64,000 nucleotides of DNA from Oscillospiraceae bacterium CM (GTDB taxonomy: Bacteria; Bacillota; Clostridia; Oscillospirales; Oscillospiraceae), in NCBI GenBank assembly GCA_022870705.1, contig CP072107.1:363501-427500 (forward strand), written 5' to 3'. Made by a program: the position numbers and the translations under genes. This document shows positions 43,818-53,626 of the stretch, piece after piece. The notes beneath the pieces were generated by a model. That model worked only from the letters and a program-made list of their open reading frames with translations. It was not told the DNA's origin and searched no databases. The first letter of the stretch is position 1. Every line of letters begins with the position of its first letter.

Positions 43818-45701
<1,884 letters not shown>

Positions 45702-45727
45702 TCATATGAACGGTTCTGCCGGGTTAT

Positions 45728-46249
45728 TTAATTGGCGACCTTGACCATTGAAAATCGTATGACCTTGTCGCCCAGCAGGAAGCCTTTTTCAAATTCCTCA
45801 ACAATTTCGCCGTCTTGAAATGCGGCGTCTTCAATATGCATAACGGCGTTATGGCGGTCGGGGTCAAACGTCTCGCCGACGGCCGGAATTTCCGCCACGC
45901 CCAGCTTCTGCATGATTTCACGAAGCTGTGTCATCGTCATTTCAACGCCCTTGTAAAACGCCTCGTCTGCGCAGGCCTGTGTTAAAGCCCGTGCTAAATT
46001 GTCATAAACAGGCAGGAAGCGGACAATGGTTTCGGCGCGGAGTTCATTATAGAGACTTTCGCGCTCCTTGATGGTTCTCTTTCTGTAGTTATCAAATTCG
46101 GCGGCAAGACGAAGGTATTTATCTTTTTCGGCTTTCAGAGCTGTTTCCAGTTCGTCTGCCGCTGCTTTTTCTGCCGATGCGTCCTCAGGGCTCTCCGCGA
46201 TATCCACAGGCTCGTCCGGTAACATTTCGTCATGTTTGTTTTTGGGCAA
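45728..46249 (-). CDS. grpE: Nucleotide exchange factor GrpE
   Basis: The 173-residue GrpE has an acidic N-terminus (PDEPVDIAESPEDASAE), a long helix (ETALKAEKDKYLRLAAEFDN YRKRT, residues about 35-60) and a C-terminal beta-wing. The wing includes FDPDRHNAVMHIEDAAF and VEEFEKGFLLGDKVIR. GrpE releases ADP from DnaK. It follows hrcA by 14 bases. Confidence 0.95.
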   Translation of the reverse strand: MPKNKHDEMLPDEPVDIAESPEDASAEKAAADELETALKAEKDKYLRLAAEFDNYRKRTIKERESLYNELRAETIVRFLPVYDNLARALTQACADEAFYKGVEMTMTQLREIMQKLGVAEIPAVGETFDPDRHNAVMHIEDAAFQDGEIVEEFEKGFLLGDKVIRFSMVKVAN

Positions 46250-46263
46250 TCAAGTCATCTCCT

Positions 46264-47343
46264 TCATTTGCGTCTTTTTTTCTGGCTGGTACCGGTGTTT
46301 TCAGTCAAAAGGGCCGTTTGAGCGTCACCGCCCGCCAGAAGATGGCTGAGGCCCTGCGCAATATACGATAGGCGGGCTGCCACCTTGGAATAATCCATCC
46401 GTGTAGGGCCGACGACCCCAATAAGGCCTTGCAAATCGTCCCCGGCGTCATATCGGGCAACAATGACGCTGGAATCTTTAAGCTCCTGCGCCAAATTTTC
46501 CGGCCCTATTGTTATTTTCATATTGCCGTCCGGCGCGGGGAGCTTGGCAAGCTCGTTCTCATCCGAAAGATAGCGAAGCAGGCGCTGCGCCTTGTCAACA
46601 TCCCTGTATTCCGGGTATTCAAAAAGATTGGAAGCGCCTGTTAAATGCGTCTGCTGCAGTTTAAGGCTGCTGAGCAGCTCGATGATAAACCCGGCGATGA
46701 CGGCGACAATGCCGGTCGTGTCGCCCGAGGCCCGCTCGGTGGCGGAAATCAGCGATGGGGTGATCTGTTCCTCCGGCATATTTGTGAAGCTGGCGTTAAA
46801 CAGTGTTGAGAGCTTGACGAGCGTTGCCTGTTCAACGGAGAAGGGCAGCGTGACAAGCTTATTCTTAACTGTTTTGTTGCTCAGCATAACGACAATGATA
46901 AATGTGTTTTGATCGACGAGAATGAGGTCAAACCGTGTGACGGTGGCACCGGCGGCTGCGGCAGCCAGCGCGTAAGCAGGATAACTTGTCAGCTGCGAGG
47001 TCAGACGGCCGGCGTCGGCCAAGATCTGGTCTAGCTGCTGCATACGGCTTTTAAGCGCACGGTTTATCGTGTCCGTCTCCGCCAGAGAGAGCTTATGCTG
47101 GTGCATGAGTTCATTGACATAGACGCGATAACCCAGCGGCGTCGGCACGCGACCGGCCGAGGTGTGCGGCTGCTCAAGAAGACCCATTGATTCAAGCTCC
47201 GCCATTTCGTTGCGAATAGTAGCGGATGAAACAGACAGGCCAACGTCACTGGCGATGGATTTTGATCCAACCGGCTCGGCAGTATCAACATACTGATCGA
47301 TAACAGCCCGAAGGATCTTTTTTTTACGCTCGCCAAGGTCCAT
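46264..47343 (-). CDS. hrcA: Heat-inducible transcription repressor HrcA
   Basis: The 359-residue repressor binds CIRCE operators. The N-terminal winged helix includes RKKKILRAVIDQYVDTAEPV and SVSSATIRNEMAELESMGLL (about residues 20-60), followed by the GAF-like and inserted domains. I chose ATG at 47343 (MDLGERKKK), because the upstream in-frame ATG at 47412 lies inside the operator. A perfect CIRCE lies 39-65 bases upstream, so HrcA represses its own operon. Confidence 0.95.
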   Translation of the reverse strand: MDLGERKKKILRAVIDQYVDTAEPVGSKSIASDVGLSVSSATIRNEMAELESMGLLEQPHTSAGRVPTPLGYRVYVNELMHQHKLSLAETDTINRALKSRMQQLDQILADAGRLTSQLTSYPAYALAAAAAGATVTRFDLILVDQNTFIIVVMLSNKTVKNKLVTLPFSVEQATLVKLSTLFNASFTNMPEEQITPSLISATERASGDTTGIVAVIAGFIIELLSSLKLQQTHLTGASNLFEYPEYRDVDKAQRLLRYLSDENELAKLPAPDGNMKITIGPENLAQELKDSSVIVARYDAGDDLQGLIGVVGPTRMDYSKVAARLSYIAQGLSHLLAGGDAQTALLTENTGTSQKKRRK

Positions 47344-47381
47344 GCTCGCCCATCCCTTCAAAGCGGCGTTTTTTGATGCGG

Positions 47382-47408
47382 TTAGCACTCTCAAAGCACG
47401 AGTGCTAA
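47382..47408 (-). promoter_or_regulatory. CIRCE operator
   Basis: TTAGCACTC (47382-47390), 9-base spacer, GAGTGCTAA (47400-47408): a perfect match to the CIRCE consensus bound by HrcA, placed just downstream of the -10 box of the hrcA promoter. Confidence 0.97.
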
Positions 47409-47412
47409 CCAT

Positions 47413-47441
47413 AATTTAGCACCGTGGCGCGCCGATGTCAA
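47413..47441 (-). promoter_or_regulatory. Sigma-A promoter of the hrcA-grpE-dnaK-dnaJ operon
   Basis: On the minus strand, TTGACA (47436-47441), a 17-base spacer and TAAATT (47413-47418). CIRCE lies over the likely transcription start. Confidence 0.9.
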
Positions 47442-47637
47442 GTACCTGACCAATTGTTTTTATTTTATTAATAATTCGCAAAAAAATGCCAGCCCTGTTA
47501 CTTTTGTAATTTGTTGTTGTTGCATTTTTTTGTCTCTTCCAGTATTCTTGCAGCATAAAACGAGACAATTTGTCATCGGCGGCCTGAAAGCAAAAAAACA
47601 GATTGGTTTGCTGGTTTTTCTGAAAGCAGGTGAATAT

Positions 47638-48300
47638 TTGAAGAAAATTTTAAGATCCCTGCTGCTTGTTCTGCTTGGGGTAGCCGTTGGCATTACAGCA
47701 TCTTTGGCATCGTATTACATTTCCGGTGACACTGTTTTTAAAATAATAATCGGTTCCGGTGCGGGGCTTTATGATTCTGTGCCAATCCGGACAGATGCGT
47801 CAAACGCTGAGCTCAAGGCCTATGCTGATAGAATTCTGGAAGATATTAAAAGTGCAGATTATGAGGCCTTGTCTCAGGTCATTCATCCAGAATACGGCCT
47901 CGTCTTTTCGCCGTACGCGACGATTAATCTGGCGGCGGCCAAGCGATTTACACCGGCGGAGGTCGCTGCTTTTTCGGATGACCAGAACAAATACGTCTGG
48001 GGTAAATACGACGGGAGCGGCAATCCCATTGAAATGACGCCGGATGCGTATTTTAAAACCTTTGTGTTTGATAAGGATTATACAGCCTATTCAGCCGTCG
48101 GCGTGGACTATATCATCAAGACCGGCAATGCGCTTGAAAACATCAAAGAGGTTTTTCCGGACGTGCGCTTTGTGGATTATTATATTGACGGCACAGCCGG
48201 TAACGGCGGCCTTGATTGGAGCTGTTTGCGCCTGGGATTTGAGGAGGATGGCGGCCAGCTCAAGCTCACGGTCATCGTACACAGCCAGTGGACAATTTAA
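47638..48300 (+). CDS. Hypothetical membrane-anchored secreted protein
   Basis: From a TTG start at 47638 the product has 220 residues. It has a signal-anchor (KKILRSLLLVLLGVAVGITA, residues 2-21), then a soluble domain with NAELKAYADRILEDIKSADY, VIHPEYGLVFSPYATINLAA and WGKYDGSGNPIEMTPDAYFK. A C-terminal stretch ends with GLDWSCLRLGFEEDGGQLKL. AGCAGGTGA lies 6 bases before the TTG; an in-frame start at 47530 would add a non-conserved-looking extension. I do not recognise the domain; the SnoaL/NTF2-like fold is possible. Divergent from hrcA. Confidence 0.65.
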   Translation: MKKILRSLLLVLLGVAVGITASLASYYISGDTVFKIIIGSGAGLYDSVPIRTDASNAELKAYADRILEDIKSADYEALSQVIHPEYGLVFSPYATINLAAAKRFTPAEVAAFSDDQNKYVWGKYDGSGNPIEMTPDAYFKTFVFDKDYTAYSAVGVDYIIKTGNALENIKEVFPDVRFVDYYIDGTAGNGGLDWSCLRLGFEEDGGQLKLTVIVHSQWTI

Positions 48301-48324
48301 GATCTTTAAAATGGTTACACAGAC

Positions 48325-48356
48325 AGACGCCGCCGGGGATATCCCCGGCGGCGTCT
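48325..48356. repeat. Perfect 32-bp palindrome between convergent genes
   Basis: AGACGCCGCCGGGGAT and its exact complement adjoin without a loop. There is no U-run directly after it, but it lies between two convergent genes, so a bidirectional terminator role is plausible. Confidence 0.75.
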
Positions 48357-48423
48357 GATTCACAAATTATGACAATCTTTTTTGAGCCTTTGCGGCACAT
48401 AATAATTTTTGCCGGACGACTTT

Positions 48424-48990
48424 TTAATTCGTACGGCCGCCGAGCTTTTCATTATGAATGATGTATTTGGAAACGGACTTGTAGACAATAAAGGTGATGA
48501 TGGAGTTGCCGCCCGCTTTAATCAGGTTGAAGGGCAAGACCGTGACAAATAATCCGGCATCGATATCAGCGGCGGACACACTGGGGAAGAAAAGCGGCGT
48601 TAAAAAGTGGTTGGCGACGACCATGACGAGCGCCATTGCAACCGTTCCTGCCGACAGGCCGATAACTGCCCCAAGGCGGGTGTGCTTCATGCGGTAAATG
48701 ACGCTGGAGACGGTGACCAATGTCGACGTTGCCAAAACGTGCATAACAAACCCAAAGGGGCCGCCGGCAACGCTGACTGTCAGCGCCTGAATCGCGCTGG
48801 CGACAATTGTAATCATGATACCGGCAAGCGGCCCAAAAGCAAAGCCGCCGATTAATATCGGGATGTCTGCCGGGTCGTATTCAAGATAAGGGGCCGCCGG
48901 GAAGATTGGAAAATGGATGAAAAAGACAAGTGCTATTGAAAGCGCGATAAAAACAGCCATAATGACGAGTTTTTTTGTCGTGAACTTCAA
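48424..48990 (-). CDS. ribU: Riboflavin ECF transporter S component RibU
   Basis: The 188-residue membrane protein has five to six helices. It shows the RibU/ECF S-component features KLVIMAVFIALSIALVFFIH near the start, YDPADIPILIGGFAFGPLAG (the conserved D-x-P motif with substrate contacts), and NLIKAGGNSIITFIVYKSVS. It imports riboflavin together with the shared ECF module (not in this window). I chose a TTG start at 48990 because GAGGAGG lies 8 bases upstream; longer frames run into the riboswitch. The FMN riboswitch immediately upstream strongly supports the call. Confidence 0.92.
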   Translation of the reverse strand: MKFTTKKLVIMAVFIALSIALVFFIHFPIFPAAPYLEYDPADIPILIGGFAFGPLAGIMITIVASAIQALTVSVAGGPFGFVMHVLATSTLVTVSSVIYRMKHTRLGAVIGLSAGTVAMALVMVVANHFLTPLFFPSVSAADIDAGLFVTVLPFNLIKAGGNSIITFIVYKSVSKYIIHNEKLGGRTN

Positions 48991-49005
48991 GGGAAAAACC
49001 TCCTC

Positions 49006-49041
49006 AAAAAAATAAACACCCGAAAAATTGCCTTTCAGGTG
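49006..49041 (-). terminator. Riboswitch expression-platform terminator
   Basis: On the minus strand CACCTGA (49035-49041) pairs with TCGGGTG (49017-49023, one G-U pair), followed by TTTATTTTTTT. FMN binding should favour this hairpin and stop transcription before ribU. An extra CTAAACA/TGTTTAG hairpin (49051-49066) lies between it and the aptamer. Confidence 0.75.
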
Positions 49042-49067
49042 CGCATACAACTAAACAGATGTTTAGC

Positions 49068-49182
49068 AATCTTCTTTCATCCAGACTTTAACTGTCGGTA
49101 TTGGAATTACACCAATTCATACGCCGAAGCGCTCGCGGACTATACCGCCGGTCGGGAATTACACCCTGCCCCGAAGACATCA
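49068..49182 (-). ncRNA. FMN riboswitch (RFN element)
   Basis: Read on the minus strand, the element shows the conserved RFN blocks in order: TCTTCGGGGCAGGGTG, AATTCCCGACCGGCGGTA, GTCCGCGAG, GGTGTAATTCC, ACCGACAGT, and AAAGTCTGGATGAAAGAAGA. The terminal blocks pair to close the six-armed aptamer. It controls ribU by FMN concentration. Confidence 0.96.
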
Positions 49183-49304
49183 TCATTCAAATGTCACCGA
49201 TAGTATACCACGAAGCGACTAAAATGCAACTTTAATTTTGACAAAAATCGATTCTACGGTTAAAATGGAGCCATATGACAACACTGAGATTAATTGGAGC
49301 GCCT

Positions 49305-49814
49305 ATGAGACCGATCATCACGCGTGAGAACACCTGCTGCTTCTCCGGCTACAGGCCTGAAAAGCTCCCGTGGGGACAAAATGAGGACGATGCGCGTTGC
49401 CAAAGCCTGAAGGAGAAGCTTTTTGACGTTGTTACCGCCGTATACGACGCCGGGATTCGGCATTTCGTCTGCGGGATGGCGCTCGGCAGCGATATATATT
49501 TCTGTGAAACGGTGCTGCGCCTGAAAGACATGTATTCGGATGTGACGCTTGAGGCGGCGCTGCCCTGCGAGGAGCAGGCGGCGCGATGGACAGAGGCGCA
49601 GCGCAGCCGATATTTCCGGCTCGTCCAGCAGTGCGACAAGGAGACATACGTCGGCAGGCGGTATACGTCGGACTGCATGATGCGCCGCAATATGTATATG
49701 GTTGACAAATCATCGTTGCTCATCACAGTGTACGATGGGCGCTTCGGCGGGACGATGCATACGGTTGGCTATGCCGAATCAAACGAACTGGAAATCATCC
49801 AGCTCAAGCCATAA
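49305..49814 (+). CDS. YpsA/DUF1273-like SLOG-fold protein
   Basis: The 169-residue protein has TCCFSGYRPEKLPWG near the start, then FVCGMALGSDIYFCETVL (about residue 55) and SSLLITVYDGRFGGTMHTVG, which are hallmarks of the YpsA branch of the SLOG/LOG-like Rossmann fold. In Bacillus YpsA affects cell division; the ligand is not known. ATG at 49305 has GGAG 7 bases upstream. An intrinsic terminator follows. Confidence 0.8.
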   Translation: MRPIITRENTCCFSGYRPEKLPWGQNEDDARCQSLKEKLFDVVTAVYDAGIRHFVCGMALGSDIYFCETVLRLKDMYSDVTLEAALPCEEQAARWTEAQRSRYFRLVQQCDKETYVGRRYTSDCMMRRNMYMVDKSSLLITVYDGRFGGTMHTVGYAESNELEIIQLKP

Positions 49815-49827
49815 AAAATTTCAAAGC

Positions 49828-49855
49828 GCCGCCGGTTCCGCCCGGCGGCGTTTTT
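49828..49855 (+). terminator. Intrinsic terminator
   Basis: CGCCGCCGG (49828-49836) pairs with CCGGCGGCG (49842-49850), followed by TTTTT. Confidence 0.9.
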
Positions 49856-49900
49856 CTGCTCTCAGAACCGGGCTTGGGTGCGATTTTTCCCTGTATACGG

Positions 49901-49929
49901 ACAAATAGCGGCAGAATACACTATACAAG
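49901..49929 (+). promoter_or_regulatory. Possible sigma-E-type promoter for sigK
   Basis: AAATA near 49903-49907, a 14-base spacer and TATACAAG at 49922-49929 resemble the mother-cell sigma-E pattern expected for sigK. This is a weak visual match. Confidence 0.35.
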
Positions 49930-49952
49930 ACTCTTGATCTGGTGGTGTGTAT

Positions 49953-50645
49953 ATGCTGTCTGCCACATTCGCGATCTTTTTAATGAGCCCGTTTCTCATG
50001 CTGCGCATGTCGGAGGGGGCGGGCTCTTTTCCGAAGCCGCTGTCAGCCGCGGAGGAGCAAACGTATATCGAGCTGTTCATGACAGGCGATATGGAGGCCA
50101 GAAACGTCCTGATTGAGCGGAATCTGCGCCTTGTCGCGCACATTATTAAAAAGTATTATACGCAGACGAGCGAGCAGGATGATCTTATCTCCATTGGGAC
50201 GATCGGGCTGATTAAGGGAATATCAACATATAAGCCCGACAGACGTGTGCGCTTGGCGACTTACGCCAGCCGCTGCATCGAAAATGAAATACTGATGCAT
50301 TTCAGAAGCCTGAAGAAGACGGCGGGCGACCTGTCCCTCTCTGATTCCATCGACACCGATAAAGACGGTAACAGCCTGTCGCTCATGGAGGTTATCAGTG
50401 TCGAGGACAATATGCTGGAGAATTTAAGCGCCAGAGAGACGTGCCAGCAGCTCTGCCAATACATGAACGATGTTCTGACGCAGCGTGAGGCCGAAATTAT
50501 TACCATGCGTTATGGCCTTCAAAACAAAAGCCCGAAAACACAACGCGAAATAGCCATTATCTGCGGTATCAGCCGGTCGTATGTGTCCAGAATTGAAAAA
50601 AAGGCTTTGGAGAAACTGCGAAAATGCTTTGAAGCAAATTCATAA
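49953..50645 (+). CDS. sigK: Sporulation sigma factor SigK
   Basis: The 230-residue sigma-70-family protein has a hydrophobic pro-sequence (MLSATFAIFLMSPFLMLRMS, residues 1-20), which membrane proteases would remove. Region 2 shows EARNVLIERNLRLVAHIIKK and DDLISIGTIGLIKGI (about residues 50-90); region 4 shows YGLQNKSPKTQREIAIICGI and SRSYVSRIEKKALEKLR. The order and hydrophobic leader identify SigK, the late mother-cell sigma factor. The gene is continuous, with no skin-type insertion. ATG at 49953 is spaced 7 bases from GGTGGT; GTG at 49947 is less likely. Confidence 0.93.
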   Translation: MLSATFAIFLMSPFLMLRMSEGAGSFPKPLSAAEEQTYIELFMTGDMEARNVLIERNLRLVAHIIKKYYTQTSEQDDLISIGTIGLIKGISTYKPDRRVRLATYASRCIENEILMHFRSLKKTAGDLSLSDSIDTDKDGNSLSLMEVISVEDNMLENLSARETCQQLCQYMNDVLTQREAEIITMRYGLQNKSPKTQREIAIICGISRSYVSRIEKKALEKLRKCFEANS

Positions 50646-50756
50646 AATTGTTACAACAATGTTTCCGAATTAAACAGGACTCGATTAAGTACGACAAAAA
50701 AAGAAAACCGAATCAGGTGAAAATCAACACTGAATTTGTGCAAAATACATAAAAAG

Positions 50757-50790
50757 ACACACCTAAAAAAGGGTGTGTTTTTTCTTTTTG
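50757..50790 (+). terminator. Intrinsic terminator
   Basis: ACACACC (50757-50763) pairs with GGTGTGT (50772-50778) and is followed by TTTTTCTTTTT. Confidence 0.85.
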
Positions 50791-50812
50791 AGCATTTTTC
50801 GGAAAAATTTGC

Positions 50813-50841
50813 TTGACAAACCTGGCAGATTTATGTATCAT
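50813..50841 (+). promoter_or_regulatory. Sigma-A-type promoter for the M23 peptidase gene
   Basis: TTGACA (50813-50818), 17-base spacer, TATCAT (50836-50841), 59 bases before the start codon. Confidence 0.8.
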
Positions 50842-50900
50842 TCAAAACGTTACAAACTGTAACCACCTGTTATAAGCATGTTGAGCGTTGAGGTGATTTG

Positions 50901-52169
50901 TTGAAATTGTTTGAGCAAAAGACCGGGTTCTCTGTCAAAATACCAATTGTTTGCGCCCGGTCGTTTTTTAACAGGACCTTATCCCGGCGGCATAAAACAC
51001 ACCGCGCATGGACAATGGCGGCGGTGACGATTTTTCTCGTTCTGGCGCTGACGGTCATTTTGCTGAATTCACAGGTTGGCTTTGCCGTTTATTTTCGCGG
51101 CGAAAAAATCGGCAACGTTAAAAGCATGGCCGACGTCACGGCAGCCGTCACCGGTGCTGAAAATCAGCTCGAAGAGATATACGGTCACGACTATTCGCTC
51201 GAAAAGGCCATCTCCGTGACGGCCAATGTCGGCGGTGGCACCGTCAATCAGGAAAGTGTGCAGGACGGGATCCTTGGCGGGATTGACGGCCTCGTGAAGT
51301 TGTATGTCTTGGAGGTCAACGGCAAAGCCGTGGGCGCGTCTGCCGACGAGGCAACCATGGATGGGGTACTCAATGACATATTAATGACGTACGCAACAGA
51401 ACAAACATCATCCGTTCGGTTTGTTGAGACGGTTGATATCAGCCACCGATTTATTAATGAAGATATCACGCAGGATGTTTCGGCCATCAAGGCGGCCATC
51501 GACCCGAAAAATGAGGCGGCGGCATATAGGCTGACCGTTGAAACAACCGAGCAGACAGAGCGCGTAGAGGATATCCCTTTTGATGTTGAATACAAGAGTG
51601 ACGATACTGTATATGAAGGCAATATCAAAGTTAGATCGCCCGGTGTCTGCGGTGAAAATGTCATTACGGAAAAATCGGTTTATCTCAACGGCGTTTTGCA
51701 GTCCTGCCAGATGATCAGCACGGTCAAGACGAAAGACCCAGTAACGGAGCTCGTGGCGGTTGGAACAGCGCCGCGCCCGAAAACGGCTTCTTATGATAAA
51801 TATATCTGGCCCGCTGAGGGCGTTATGACATCCGGCTTCGGCCCGCGCACTGGCTTCGGCTCCGCCAATCATCAGGGGATCGATATTGCCGGCGCCAGCG
51901 GCTCGGATATTGTCGCTGCCGACGGCGGTGAAGTCATTCTCGCCGAATGGTACTTCGGGTATGGCCTTATGGTGCAGATTCGCCACGACAACGGTGATTT
52001 GACGTATTACGGCCATTGCAGCGAGCTTCTCGTTTCGAAAGGCGAGCGCGTTTATCAAGGACAGACGATTGCCTATATGGGCGAAACAGGTGAGGCCAGC
52101 GGCGTGCATTGCCATTTTGAAATCCGCGTGAATGGCGTACCGGTCAACCCAATTGCCTGCCTGCCTTAA
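50901..52169 (+). CDS. G5-domain M23-family peptidoglycan endopeptidase
   Basis: The 422-residue protein starts with a cytoplasmic basic region and one membrane helix (AAVTIFLVLALTVILLNSQV, about residues 40-59). An ectodomain with a G5 domain (VETTEQTERVEDIPFDVEYK ... GVCGENVITEKSVYLNG, about 210-290) follows. The C-terminal M23 lysostaphin-type domain has NHQGIDIAGASGSDIVA (His and Asp ligands) and GVHCHFEIRVNG (H-x-H). It should cleave peptidoglycan cross-bridges outside the membrane. TTG at 50901 is the likely start (GAGGTGA upstream). Similar G5/M23 proteins act in cell separation or engulfment. Confidence 0.87.
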   Translation: MKLFEQKTGFSVKIPIVCARSFFNRTLSRRHKTHRAWTMAAVTIFLVLALTVILLNSQVGFAVYFRGEKIGNVKSMADVTAAVTGAENQLEEIYGHDYSLEKAISVTANVGGGTVNQESVQDGILGGIDGLVKLYVLEVNGKAVGASADEATMDGVLNDILMTYATEQTSSVRFVETVDISHRFINEDITQDVSAIKAAIDPKNEAAAYRLTVETTEQTERVEDIPFDVEYKSDDTVYEGNIKVRSPGVCGENVITEKSVYLNGVLQSCQMISTVKTKDPVTELVAVGTAPRPKTASYDKYIWPAEGVMTSGFGPRTGFGSANHQGIDIAGASGSDIVAADGGEVILAEWYFGYGLMVQIRHDNGDLTYYGHCSELLVSKGERVYQGQTIAYMGETGEASGVHCHFEIRVNGVPVNPIACLP

Positions 52170-52202
52170 CCGAGGGAATATGGCTTGAACATGCATAAAC
52201 AG

Positions 52203-52234
52203 CGGGGCTGCGTCTTGTGACGCAGCCCCGTTTT
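52203..52234 (+). terminator. Intrinsic terminator, usable in both directions
   Basis: CGGGGCTGCGTC (52203-52214) pairs perfectly over 12 bp with GACGCAGCCCCG (52219-52230), followed by TTTT. It separates two convergent units. Confidence 0.9.
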
Positions 52235-52260
52235 GATTTTTGACGAGACCAGCAAAAACG

Positions 52261-52815
52261 CTATGCCAGGCTGATCACATCAAAGCCCAGTAGCGCAATT
52301 TCCTCCGGCTGATGGAGCGTTGCGATGACCGGGATTTGAACCGTATGGATGAGCGAAGCTATTCGCCTTGTGAGGGCGGGGTCCAATCCTTTAAACGGCT
52401 CGTCAAGGATGAGCAGCCCACCGCCATATGCCAACGCTCTGGCAAGAGCGACGCGCCGCTGCTGCCCACCGGACAAAGCCCCCGGCAGGCTTTCGGCCTG
52501 TTCTGTGAGCTCGACGGCGGCAAGCCATGACATCGCGCTGCCCCGCTTCATACGCGGCAGCACCGCAGCTACATTATCGCGCGCTGTTGCCCACGGCAAC
52601 AGACGGTCCTCCTGGAACAAGAATGTAACTTTCTCCGGCACGCCTGTGATGGCACCGCCCTGCGGCTTCTCTAAACCTGCAATCAGGCGTAGAAGCGTAG
52701 ACTTGCCGCAGCCGGAGGGGCCCGTGATGCAGACGCTGGCGCCGATGGCGAGGCTGAAGGCATTAAAGATCGGCTTGTCGCCATAGGAAAAGGTGATGTC
52801 TTTAATCTCAATCAT
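52261..52815 (-). CDS. ABC transporter ATPase (NitT/TauT-type), short
   Basis: The 184-residue ATPase has Walker A GPSGCGKSTLLRLIA (about residue 33), Q-loop FQEDRLLPW, signature LSGGQQRRVALARAL (about 117), Walker B LLILDEPFKGLD and a His switch (TLHQPEE). It is shorter than typical family members (about 240-260 residues), lacking part of the C-terminus. It resembles the SsuB/TauB class. ATG at 52815 (MIEIKDITFSYG) is chosen; it overlaps the permease stop by 8 bases. Substrate is inferred from family only. Confidence 0.88.
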   Translation of the reverse strand: MIEIKDITFSYGDKPIFNAFSLAIGASVCITGPSGCGKSTLLRLIAGLEKPQGGAITGVPEKVTFLFQEDRLLPWATARDNVAAVLPRMKRGSAMSWLAAVELTEQAESLPGALSGGQQRRVALARALAYGGGLLILDEPFKGLDPALTRRIASLIHTVQIPVIATLHQPEEIALLGFDVISLA

Positions 52816-53626
52816 CAGGATGCTCCGTTTTGCGCAGGCGCCCCCCTGACGGGCTGACGGCTGACGCCGTTTTATGTGCCAGTCGCTTCCTGATAAGCAA
52901 CGCAAGGACTTTTTCAAGAAGAAGGCTGAGGATGATAACAACAGCCGTCCACGCAAAGAGCGCGGGCGTATCAATATAGATTTTGGAGTAATAAAGCTCG
53001 GCACCGATCGTTGGCCGCGCGAGACAGATAACCTCTGCAGCGATACCAGACTTCCAGGCAAGGCCCATTGACGTGGCACAGGCGGCTGCCCAGTCGTTAC
53101 GGACGGACGGGATGTAGACAAGGCGCAGTGTGCGCAGCCATCCAAAGCCAAACTGGCGCGCCATCTCCAGAAGATTCTTGTCCGCATCCTTCACGGAAGC
53201 GCTGACGCTCTGCCAGACGATGGGGATTACCATCAGTGCCGAGCAGAAGGCGGGCACGCGCATTTTGCCGATCCATAAAAGGGCGAGGATAATAAACGAG
53301 ACAACGGGCGTCGCCCGAATGACGCGGATGAGGGGCGATAAAAGTGTGTCACACAATGTGCTCCACGATGTCAGCGTGGCAAAAAACGTTCCAAGCACAA
53401 CGCCGCTCGTAAAGCCGACAAAAACATTCAAAAGAGAATGCCCCGCGCTCTCCCAAAAGCCGGGCGTAACGCCAAGTGCCAAAAGTGTCACCCAAACGTC
53501 AGCCGGAGCAGGAAAAATCAGCGCTTTGCCGATGGCGTATGACGCCGCAAACCAGACAGCGAGCCAGAAGAGGAGCGCTGCGGCGGCTTTTAGAAGCTTT
53601 TTAACCCCCGTAATAGAAGTTGTCAT
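52808..53626 (-). CDS. ABC transporter permease (NitT/TauT-type)
   Basis: The 272-residue permease has six membrane helices. The EAA-like loop with ARQFGFGWLRTLRLVYIPSV (about residues 165-184) contacts the ATPase. The pattern matches SsuC/TauC permeases, which take up sulfonate-, nitrate- or pyrimidine-like compounds. ATG at 53626 overlaps the end of the substrate-binding protein gene by 26 bases, showing tight coupling. The C-terminus ends in a basic tail. Confidence 0.88.
   Translation of the reverse strand: MTTSITGVKKLLKAAAALLFWLAVWFAASYAIGKALIFPAPADVWVTLLALGVTPGFWESAGHSLLNVFVGFTSGVVLGTFFATLTSWSTLCDTLLSPLIRVIRATPVVSFIILALLWIGKMRVPAFCSALMVIPIVWQSVSASVKDADKNLLEMARQFGFGWLRTLRLVYIPSVRNDWAAACATSMGLAWKSGIAAEVICLARPTIGAELYYSKIYIDTPALFAWTAVVIILSLLLEKVLALLIRKRLAHKTASAVSPSGGRLRKTEHPDD

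Noticed and set aside
47344..47412. Upstream start for hrcA
   Set aside because: The start would fall at the CIRCE operator and promoter, so it cannot be translated from that transcript.
50646..50756. Possible skin-element remnant after sigK
   Set aside because: The gap is short, contains only a terminator, and shows no recombinase or repeated junction sequence.
52816..53187. N-terminal extension of the ABC ATPase gene to 53187
   Set aside because: The added 124 residues are Arg/Ser-rich antisense-type sequence within the permease gene; the ATP-binding domain starts at 52815.
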